Part shown: positions 32,153 through 38,991 of the stretch, piece by piece
Position numbering within the stretch: position 1 is the stretch's first letter
Layout of the letters: every line of letters begins with the position of its first letter
NCBI GenBank assembly: GCA_003635255.1
Contig: PYJC01000161.1
Coordinates: 1 to 45,278, forward strand
Direction: 5' to 3'
Length of the DNA: 45,278 nucleotides
From: Candidatus Poribacteria bacterium
GTDB lineage: Bacteria > Poribacteria > WGA-4E > WGA-3G
Notes under the pieces: generated by a model
Told to the model about the DNA's origin: nothing
The model's input: only the letters and a program-made list of their open reading frames with translations
The model's database searches: none
Made by a program: the position numbers and the translations under genes

Positions 32153-32866
32153 TTATGGATTATTTGGAAGAGTGATTCGCCCCTGTGGGGTGATATAGGT
32201 TCGCATCTGTCGTCTTCTCAAGATAGCAAACAACCGCTTTTCGTAAGTTGAGAGTTCATCCATAGGGTAGTCTACCTCGTGGAGCTGTCTAAAAAAGTTT
32301 TGATCGACGTATGTCCAGACCCCATCCCATCGTAAAACCTTGCCTGCTTCCTCTTGGGGTGTTTTATCGAGAATTTTAAGAAGTCCCTGCGAACGCTGAT
32401 ACCTCGACGGGCTTTGCGTCACATGAGATACATAGCCGTTGATATACACAAGCGTATGGTAATCCGCCCAAACCATGCCACCAGAGATCATATCTATTGG
32501 CTCTCCCAACGTTTTAGCAACATGCTCGAAAATCTCCATAGCATTTTTGACGGGTCTATCTGTGAGATAGCCTGCGACTCGGAGTCTGTCCTTTTCAAAG
32601 CAATAAACGAGCTTGACAGGCATACCCGAAATGCGTTCATTGTAGATAAGTGTATTCCCTTTTCGGTCGAATAAACGGGTCCCCTGTTTCTGTTCGCTCA
32701 GCTCCACCATTGCTTTTGAATATCCCCACCGCGTTTTGCGAAAGTGGTAATCCGCTTTCTCCGAGAGCGCGTTTTCTAAATTCCCGATTCCGCACCCGAA
32801 AGCGAGAAGCACTGGAACGCAGAACACGATGTGTTTGAATCGCCTTATCCCTTTATATGTTTTCAT
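32153..32866 (-). CDS. lipoprotein, paralog of the protein at 34220-34927
   Basis: A 237-residue protein with a signal sequence ending in a lipobox-like LAFGC (Cys at about residue 25), so probably lipid-anchored. It shares with the product of 34220-34927 the central ADYxFRKxxWGYS block (residues about 38-50), a YCFEKDRLRVAGYLT strand, and the C-terminal RWDGVWTYVDQNFFRQLHEVDYPMDEL / YEKRLFAIL block. I recognise no named family. GAGGGA precedes the ATG. The two paralogs flank the TPR gene, suggesting the three serve one envelope process. Confidence 0.75.
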   Translation of the reverse strand: MKTYKGIRRFKHIVFCVPVLLAFGCGIGNLENALSEKADYHFRKTRWGYSKAMVELSEQKQGTRLFDRKGNTLIYNERISGMPVKLVYCFEKDRLRVAGYLTDRPVKNAMEIFEHVAKTLGEPIDMISGGMVWADYHTLVYINGYVSHVTQSPSRYQRSQGLLKILDKTPQEEAGKVLRWDGVWTYVDQNFFRQLHEVDYPMDELSTYEKRLFAILRRRQMRTYITPQGRITLPNNP

Positions 32867-32951
32867 TGTATTTCCCTCATTTCCCTTTGATCTGGAGTTA
32901 GAAATCTCGCGTTGCTAAGATTTTGTTGATCTCTAAGACTTGTATCTTGGT

Positions 32952-34142
32952 TCATTTTGACTTGATACTGAGTTCATAATCTGTTGCTGCCAGTGGGCGT
33001 TGCTGCTTATCTAATACTTGTATGTTGATAGGAACTTTCCTCGTGCGGACCCGTTTATCTGCAGTCATCGGTATCCGGATGATTTCAAATCCATTTTTAC
33101 GGAGATTGAAAGTTCTATCCGGGGACTGATATTTTAAACCCCCTATAGAATTTGGGAATATTCTTACCTCTAAGTCCTTGGCACTACTACCACTGTTAGA
33201 AATCATCAACTCCAGATGGCCCTTTTCTTCCGCATCAATGGATCCGTTATTGTTAGTTGGGTCTTTTAAAGTCGCGTCAATCCGAAGATTCGGCGGTATT
33301 TTTTCAGGCAAAAGCCGATCAAAAACACCGTATCTGAAAGTAATAAATCCAACAATTATAACAGCTGCAAGGGGTAGCAGGTAACGGATGAGCTGCTTTT
33401 GAATCCGCTGCTGTTTTTCCCTTTTTGACAAAAAATTGATCGCAGTTTGGAGTTGACGTATAGGTTGGTATCCCGGATTGATACGTTCAACGATGTCTGC
33501 TTCCCTTTTCGCATCACTGAACGCACCGATTTCCAAGTAAGTCTGCGCTAAGTTGTAGTGGGCAACGGCATCGCGTGGATTCGCCTGTATCACCTTTTTG
33601 AACGCTGCTTCTGCTTGTGGATATTGTTTATTGTTAAGGAAAACGAGACCACGCTCCATCTCTTTGTTACTATCAATAGACAGTTCGGGACTTTCGCTGT
33701 CAATAGGCGCGCTGACATCAGGTTCGACATTTTCGGTAGGCACTTGCTCAGGCGTGTTTTCTATATGTGGTAACCTTGGAATCTCCCCAGCGGGTTCGGG
33801 ATTTTCTCTGCTAACAGACATGCGGACATCAGGTTCGGTATTTTCCGCAGGTGCATACTTCAGATCACCCCTTTTCAGCGGCGGTAACGCGATAATTTGT
33901 AAAAAGGTAAGGGCAGGTTGATAACTTGGATCAATGTTCAGCGCAGCTTGTGCAGCCTTTTCGGCTTCTTCTAATTGATACTCTCCGAAGTAGGACAGCA
34001 TAAGTCCATGATACGCATTAATAAAATCTGGGTCAATTTTCACGGCCGCACTAAAATTAGTGATCGCTTCAGCATACTGACCACTGTTTAGATAGGTTTG
34101 TGCCAGGGTGTAGTGTCCATCTCTGATGTCGTTCATTTTCAT
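32952..34142 (-). CDS. TPR membrane protein
   Basis: A 396-residue protein. Tetratricopeptide repeats at about residues 8-75 (YLNSGQYAEAITNFSAAVKIDP; YFGEYQLEEAEKAAQAALNIDP) and a second set at about 160-232 (FLNNKQYPQAEAAFKKVIQANP; YLEIGAFSDAKREADIVERINP) are separated by an acidic E/P/S-rich linker. A transmembrane segment follows (about 247-264, LPLAAVIIVGFITFRYG). The C-terminus is a beta domain (about 282-396) resembling an Ig-like or CARDB fold (HLELMISNSGSSAKDLEVRIFP). The TPRs would therefore be cytoplasmic and the beta domain outside, or the reverse. No RBS is clear at the ATG 34142, and 34136 is another ATG. It lies between the two paralogous lipoprotein genes. Confidence 0.82.
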   Translation of the reverse strand: MKMNDIRDGHYTLAQTYLNSGQYAEAITNFSAAVKIDPDFINAYHGLMLSYFGEYQLEEAEKAAQAALNIDPSYQPALTFLQIIALPPLKRGDLKYAPAENTEPDVRMSVSRENPEPAGEIPRLPHIENTPEQVPTENVEPDVSAPIDSESPELSIDSNKEMERGLVFLNNKQYPQAEAAFKKVIQANPRDAVAHYNLAQTYLEIGAFSDAKREADIVERINPGYQPIRQLQTAINFLSKREKQQRIQKQLIRYLLPLAAVIIVGFITFRYGVFDRLLPEKIPPNLRIDATLKDPTNNNGSIDAEEKGHLELMISNSGSSAKDLEVRIFPNSIGGLKYQSPDRTFNLRKNGFEIIRIPMTADKRVRTRKVPINIQVLDKQQRPLAATDYELSIKSK

Positions 34143-34219
34143 TAAAAAAACGGACTTAGTCGTTTCGGACTTGGAAATTCAAAAAAATGCGATAAACTCT
34201 TGTAAATAAAAGATTTGTT

Positions 34220-34927
34220 TTAGGGAATCGTTCCGAGACCGGGAATTTGTGTTCCACCTTTTCTTAGAACAATACCCATAAGTCGTTTTTCATAAAACGA
34301 TAAATCTGATAACGGCAAATTTATCTCGTGAAGTTGGTTGAAAAAATCAGGATCAACATGTGCATAAGTCCCATCCCAATAGGTAATCACCCCTGCTGTT
34401 CCACTTGGCAACTCGTTGCGCACGATATCTCGAATTAACCCTTTCCCAGAGTAACCATAATTTACGGAGGTTCTTTTCTCTGCAGTTTTATAAAGGTTTG
34501 CGAATATAATCTTATTAGGCGTTTTCCAAATCATTTCTTGAAGCCCACCACAGTATTGTCCATGTGTTTCTGGCACACCGTGCTTATTAACCGCTTCTTT
34601 GAGAAGATCATCGCCATTTGGGAGAGGTGTTATGGTCACATAACCTGCAGTTCGCAATCGGTTATCCTTGAACGTATAGATAAGTTGGCAATAGACACCA
34701 TTAATTTCACATTTATAAATGATGTGAGTGTCTGTTCTTTTATAAACAGTATTGCCTGCTTCAACAAGGGCAACCCGTTCTTGACTGTATCCCCACTTTA
34801 CTTTGCGGAAGTCATAATCAGCATTTTCAGAAAACACGTTAGAAAGCTGTTGCGAAGAAACACATCCAACTGTAGTGAAAAAGAGTATAGAGAACATGCA
34901 GAGCATCTTAGTATAAATCCACGACAT
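34220..34927 (-). CDS. lipoprotein, paralog of the protein at 32153-32866
   Basis: A 235-residue protein with a signal sequence ending TTVGC (Cys22), hence likely a lipoprotein. It has the same central ADYDFRKVKWGYS block as the protein at 32153, then a YTFKDNRLRTAGYVT strand and a C-terminal HVDPDFFNQLHEINLPLSDLSFYEKRL block. Between these it differs by short indels. AAGGAG precedes the ATG. A TTGACA/TAAAAT promoter lies at 35010-35037 on the minus strand and would start a transcript running through the TPR gene. Function unknown. Confidence 0.75.
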   Translation of the reverse strand: MSWIYTKMLCMFSILFFTTVGCVSSQQLSNVFSENADYDFRKVKWGYSQERVALVEAGNTVYKRTDTHIIYKCEINGVYCQLIYTFKDNRLRTAGYVTITPLPNGDDLLKEAVNKHGVPETHGQYCGGLQEMIWKTPNKIIFANLYKTAEKRTSVNYGYSGKGLIRDIVRNELPSGTAGVITYWDGTYAHVDPDFFNQLHEINLPLSDLSFYEKRLMGIVLRKGGTQIPGLGTIP

Positions 34928-35009
34928 ACAAAACGCTCCTTAGATAGGAAAAATGGTAATTTCTGTTCTATAACCCGTTATCAGCGGAACTTTAATAGAG
35001 AATCCGGAC

Positions 35010-35037
35010 ATTTTAGGAATTATAAAGTTTCTGTCAA
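35010..35037 (-). promoter_or_regulatory. promoter of the lipoprotein/TPR unit
   Basis: Minus strand: TTGACA (35037-35032), 16-bp spacer, TAAAAT (35015-35010). Hexamers are strong, and the leader to the ATG at 34927 is about 80 nt. Confidence 0.6.
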
Positions 35038-35239
35038 AAAAAATCAAGTTTTAAAATTTCGCAAGTCCAAAAATGACTAATTCCGTCTCCAAATGTTCTT
35101 ATCCTGTTCGGATCCTTGTGTGAAGGGGGTAGGTCAAAAATACCAAAATGTGTTAAAACAAGTGCGAAGTTTGGGTTATATTATAGCACTTTTTGGCAAT
35201 ATTGACAACTTTTTTCTCAAGACAAAATAATTTCTGCAT

Positions 35240-35268
35240 TTGACATTTTAAGGTGCCTGTGATAACAT
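35240..35268 (+). promoter_or_regulatory. promoter of the (alpha/alpha)-barrel-like gene
   Basis: TTGACA (35240-35245), 17 bp, TAACAT (35263-35268). The start of transcription would lie about 30 bp before the ATG at 35303, so the leader is short. Confidence 0.6.
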
Positions 35269-35302
35269 ATTCTCACACAACAAGGCAGAGGTTTCGTCTA
35301 CG

Positions 35303-36724
35303 ATGAACCCGGAATTGATTATCGCTAAAATATGCAACGCTATTGATCTGATGATCGAAAGCAGTAAGCCATACAAAGGGCTGTTCCCATCTATTCTACA
35401 TCCGAAAACGGGTGAGATGCTAACAGAGAAACCGCCTAAGATTCCGGGGCAAAGGGATGGTGATCGCGCGCACCTCGGTTGTAATCTTATTCACGATGAG
35501 CCGCTGCTCGCTACGATGAACGCACTCGCTGAAACCGAATCGAAACCGGAATACGCTGAAGCGATGGATCGTTACTTGGCGCACTTTGCCCGGAATTGCA
35601 CGAATACGACAACTGGGTTGTTCCCTTGGGGTGAGCATTCGTTTTGGCAGCTGATTGAGGAACGCGTCGGATGTTCTCGAAACCCGGCGGGGGGTGCCGC
35701 AATTCACGATCATCTTCGCAAGGTCCCGTTGTGGCTCTGGCAAAAACTGAGGACGTTTAATCCGGCATGTGTGCAAAGTTTCGCTGATGGGCTGGATTAT
35801 CATTGGACAGAGGGCGACGGACTTGAATACATCCGTCATGCGAATATCGACACAAAAGCACATCTCGTTCGCGGAGGACGAGCGTGCGATTTTCCACGGC
35901 ACTCAGGCTTTTACATCCTCGATTTAGCGTTCGCGTATGTGCAGGACCAACGTCCTGAAACCCTTCAACAGATCCAGAATTATACCGATTACTGGTGGGA
36001 GAAACGGGATGCGCGTGGACTTTTACGTATTGAAAGCCGCTCACCGAAGGAAGATGAACGGTTTTTTGAGACGAATGCGCCGACGCAAACGTTCTCATTG
36101 GGGATCAGTCTCCTTGAATCTGCAACGTTGATAGCATCGCTTCTCCCCGAATTGGCATACCAGATGCGGCAATACGGCTCGGTTTACATTAACGGATTCC
36201 TCGCCGCACCGCACAACCTCGAAACACATGAGTTTGTGAGTTTATGCCAGTGTGAGACGGATCGGATTGTTGAACGGATGTCCGCATGGGGCAGTGTCTA
36301 CGGTGCCGGGACTTCGTGCGGTACTGGGGTGTTATGCCTCGGCGGATGGCGGTTAACGCAGAATGAAAAGTTGATGGACTACGCACGCGCCGTTGGTAAC
36401 ACCTATCTGGATGAGAAGTTTCCAGTGGATCGCGTTCAGACGGAAGCGTTCAAGATTCCGGCATCAGATGCCGGGCTTACGCTTGAATTGTTTGCGGATC
36501 TCTACGACATCACGGGTGAATCGGTATGGTTGGAAGGCGGCATTGAACTTGCGGAGACAGTGTTGGAGATCTATTTTCCAGAAACGCTCCCCTACGGTGC
36601 ATCGGGGATAGATTGGTATGAATCACAGATGGGCGCAGCGTTCCTGATTCACGGTTTAGCACGAGTGGCACTCTTATCACGTCACCGAACCTGTCCACTC
36701 GCACCCAATTACACTGCGCGATAG
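35303..36724 (+). CDS. putative (alpha/alpha)-barrel carbohydrate-active protein
   Basis: A 473-residue protein without a signal peptide. The sequence alternates amphipathic helices and loops rich in Trp, Tyr, Gly, Asp and His in the style of (alpha/alpha)6 barrels (such as unsaturated-glucuronyl hydrolases or polysaccharide-lyase/epimerase relatives). Examples are HLGCNLIHDEPLLATMNAL, LLRIESRSPKEDERFFETNAPTQTFSLGISLLESA, SDAGLTLELFADLYDITGES, SGIDWYESQMGAAFLIHGLARVALL. Family membership is not certain. It is followed closely by the MITE-like copy and two isomerase-type TIM barrels, consistent with sugar metabolism. The start is ATG 35303 with a weak AGAGG upstream. Confidence 0.65.
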   Translation: MNPELIIAKICNAIDLMIESSKPYKGLFPSILHPKTGEMLTEKPPKIPGQRDGDRAHLGCNLIHDEPLLATMNALAETESKPEYAEAMDRYLAHFARNCTNTTTGLFPWGEHSFWQLIEERVGCSRNPAGGAAIHDHLRKVPLWLWQKLRTFNPACVQSFADGLDYHWTEGDGLEYIRHANIDTKAHLVRGGRACDFPRHSGFYILDLAFAYVQDQRPETLQQIQNYTDYWWEKRDARGLLRIESRSPKEDERFFETNAPTQTFSLGISLLESATLIASLLPELAYQMRQYGSVYINGFLAAPHNLETHEFVSLCQCETDRIVERMSAWGSVYGAGTSCGTGVLCLGGWRLTQNEKLMDYARAVGNTYLDEKFPVDRVQTEAFKIPASDAGLTLELFADLYDITGESVWLEGGIELAETVLEIYFPETLPYGASGIDWYESQMGAAFLIHGLARVALLSRHRTCPLAPNYTAR

Positions 36725-36746
36725 AAAGATCAATAGAAATGTTTGT

Positions 36747-36769
36747 AGTAGGGCAATTTATTGCCCGTC
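36747..36769. repeat. short palindrome after the barrel-like gene
   Basis: GGGCAA (36751-36756), TTTA, TTGCCC (36761-36766), preceded by GTAGTA. The leader is shared with the arrays at 16276 and 29935. It sits 22 bp past the stop of the gene at 35303. Confidence 0.55.
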
Positions 36770-36815
36770 GGCATTACAGCGTCCATTAGTAATTGTAGAC
36801 TTTACTATATACAGT

Positions 36816-36906
36816 AGGATTTACGCATTTTTCCATGATAACGGACATCGGATACACTGCAGGCGGGATTTGAAATCCCGCCTGCAAGGGGGTCTGCGTA
36901 AACCCT
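36816..36906. mobile_element. 91-bp MITE-like element, copy B (reverse orientation)
   Basis: Terminal repeats AGGATTTAC (36816-36824) and GTAAACCCT (36898-36906), one mismatch apart. The central hairpin has 14-bp arms (36858-36871 / 36873-36886). In reverse complement it aligns with copy A at 12100. ATACAG occurs on both sides (36809-36814 and 36907-36912), possibly a target-site duplication. The element ends 32 bp before the ATG of the next gene and so lies in its leader. Confidence 0.8.
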
Positions 36907-36938
36907 ATACAGATTACATTACAGAAGAAAGGAAAATT

Positions 36939-37715
36939 ATGTCAAGAGTACCGATTGGTTTAGAACTGTTTTCTGTCCGAAATGAGTTGGCGGAGGATGC
37001 CCGCGGCACGATAAAAGCGGTCGCAGAGATGGGATACGAAGGCGTTGAATTCGCCGGTCCACCTCAGCATCCCGCGCAAGAGTTAAAAGGCTATCTCGAC
37101 GAGTTCGGCTTGGTTTGCTGTGGATGGCACACACCGTTCAACCTCGTCCAAGAAGATACCCTCGCCGAAACGATTGAATTCAATAAAGTTTTGGAGAACC
37201 GTTATATTATCGTTCCGGGGATACCGGGCGAACTGCGTCAGTCAAGAGCGGATTGGTTGAAGTTGGCGGATGTCTTCAATGGGATCGCTGACAAACTCGC
37301 CGCACACGATATGGTGACCGGTTACCATAACCATCACGTCGAATTTACGCCACTGGATGGTGAACAACCGTGGGATACCTTCTTCGGGAATACAAACGCA
37401 GGTGTTGTGATGCAGCTGGATATGGGCAATGCGCTATCCGGTGGTGCCGATCTTGTCGGTATTCTGGAGAGATACCCCGGACGCGCTGGCACAGTTCACC
37501 TCAAGCCGTATGACGAATCAATAGGTGAGACGGACAGACACGCCGCTTTCCGTCCGATTATCGGCGAGGACAGTGTACCATGGGACGAGATCTTCCGCAT
37601 CTGCGAAACGACCGGTGGGACGGAATGGTATATCGTCGAATATGAAAGCGATGCCTACCCGCCACTTGAGTCTGTTGAACGCTGTCTAACGGCACTCAAG
37701 GAAATGGGTAAGTAA
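36939..37715 (+). CDS. sugar phosphate isomerase/epimerase, TIM barrel
   Basis: A 258-residue xylose-isomerase-like TIM barrel. Strands carry metal/substrate residues: GYEGVEFAGPP (Glu), HDMVTGYHNHHVEFTPLDG (His pair), GVVMQLDMGNALSGG (Asp), GTVHLKPYDES (His) and WYIVEYESD (Glu). This Glu-Asp-His-Glu set is typical of the family. Substrate is not determined. AGAAAGGA precedes the ATG at 36939; an in-frame reading from 36870 would begin in the MITE-like element and is rejected. It is followed by another isomerase-type gene 26 bp later, probably in one operon. Confidence 0.88.
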   Translation: MSRVPIGLELFSVRNELAEDARGTIKAVAEMGYEGVEFAGPPQHPAQELKGYLDEFGLVCCGWHTPFNLVQEDTLAETIEFNKVLENRYIIVPGIPGELRQSRADWLKLADVFNGIADKLAAHDMVTGYHNHHVEFTPLDGEQPWDTFFGNTNAGVVMQLDMGNALSGGADLVGILERYPGRAGTVHLKPYDESIGETDRHAAFRPIIGEDSVPWDEIFRICETTGGTEWYIVEYESDAYPPLESVERCLTALKEMGK

Positions 37716-37741
37716 TCCGAACTTACCTTTGGAGCAAATTC

Positions 37742-38500
37742 ATGAGAACCTATTGTGCAAGCACCCTTCCATTTTCCGCTTTTCCTTTGACAGCGTTTGT
37801 GAACGAGTTATCTGAAGGCGGTGTATCCGCCATTGAACTCGCGCAACCCCATTTTTCGGATGTGGCAGCTGAAACTATTGACACACTTCGAGAAGAGACT
37901 GGACTCAATTTCAAATCCATGCTGAGCACAGTCCGGGTTGACGCGCCAGATGGACTTGAAGCGTTAATCTCGATTCTCGACACTGCCCAAAGGCTTTCCG
38001 TTCCAATCGTCAGCATCGCGAGTGGTGGCAATGAAGATGCCACCGCTCGCGAGATTGACACGATTATTGGTCATCTCAAAACAGTCACTGCTGAAGCGGA
38101 GACCCGCAATTTGACCCTTGTGCTCTATGCGCACGAAGGAAGTCTCGCTTACAATCTTGAACGCACGCAGCAGATCCTTAATGCGATCCCGTCCGAAAAT
38201 TTTGGCTTCTACTACAGTCCGTTTCATTTCCATCGCGCTGGAGACGATCCCGTTGTCGCCTTACGTACGTTGTCAGAACGGCTGGTCAGCGTCTATTTCA
38301 ACTGCGGTGTTGATTCAGAGACAGGCAGTAAACCGTTCTGGGCACCAGAAATGGATTTTCCTGCCATTTGTAAGGAGATAGAACGCGCTGGTTATACCGA
38401 AGAAATCATGCTCATCTATTTAGGATTGAACGCGGAGACACCACAACCGATTGTTGAGGGTGTTTTGAACGCTCGCGCGAAGTTAGAAACCTACTTTTGA
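37742..38500 (+). CDS. sugar phosphate isomerase/epimerase-like TIM barrel
   Basis: A 252-residue protein with the same general fold as its neighbour but more divergent. VSAIELAQPHFSDVAA and TLVLYAHEGSLAYNLERT resemble ligand strands (Glu; His-Glu). GFYYSPFHFHRAGDDP has His residues in the expected strand, and MLIYLGLN ends the barrel without the usual final Glu. The missing last Glu may mean altered or lost metal binding. GGAG precedes the ATG. It shares a transcript with the gene at 36939. Confidence 0.8.
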   Translation: MRTYCASTLPFSAFPLTAFVNELSEGGVSAIELAQPHFSDVAAETIDTLREETGLNFKSMLSTVRVDAPDGLEALISILDTAQRLSVPIVSIASGGNEDATAREIDTIIGHLKTVTAEAETRNLTLVLYAHEGSLAYNLERTQQILNAIPSENFGFYYSPFHFHRAGDDPVVALRTLSERLVSVYFNCGVDSETGSKPFWAPEMDFPAICKEIERAGYTEEIMLIYLGLNAETPQPIVEGVLNARAKLETYF

Positions 38501-38991
38501 TTGAAGACGCTTTACTATCCTATTCCACACGTTACACGAAAACGATGGATGAAAACGGGCAAAATGTTGGGAACTTTGCTTTTCACGTCGTGCATCATGT
38601 ATGATCATACTTGTGGTTTCTCAAAACCCAATGCCAACGCGCTGTTTGTTTTCTCCAAATTTCTTTAGTATATTCCTATAATTACTCCCGTCTCTCAAAA
38701 AAATCCTTTCAAAAGTGTCCAAACGTCTTTCAGGGACATCCATTGTGTGTTTTCCCTCCGTGATCGGGGTTTATCCTGCGTTCAGAACCCGATACTCGCA
38801 GAACAACTTCTAAAAATCCTGATTTTTTTTGTGATTTTTTTGAAATGATGTGAGTTTTCCGCCCAAAGCTTCGTCTTTAATAATAGAAGGTATGAACCGT
38901 ATCGCCCTACGTAGTTTTACAAGATTCGGCATCTGATTAAGCCTTTCGGCGGATACGGACACACCCCAACTGTTTATTGGAAGGACACCTC
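38501..38991. other. intergenic region before the sigma-factor fusion gene
   Basis: This 491-bp stretch has no gene. Only a -10-like TATAAT (38677-38682) without a good -35 and T-rich runs at 38819-38842 stand out. The leader could therefore be long, or the gene could use an ECF-type promoter that I cannot recognise; an autoregulated promoter is possible. Confidence 0.5.

Larger units (their letters stand above)
34928..35302. other. divergent intergenic region
   Basis: This 375-bp A+T-rich stretch separates the minus-strand lipoprotein gene from the plus-strand barrel-like gene. It contains one promoter for each direction (listed separately). I see no ORF or further repeat. Confidence 0.65.

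Noticed and set aside
35420..35902. minus-strand ORF within the barrel-like gene
   Set aside because: Opposite-strand shadow with no start signal.
36870..36938. longer N-terminus for the isomerase
   Set aside because: It would start within the MITE-like element; ATG 36939 has a good RBS.
38977..38991. TTG start of the sigma fusion
   Set aside because: The GTG at 38992 has AAGGA at proper distance; the TTG does not.
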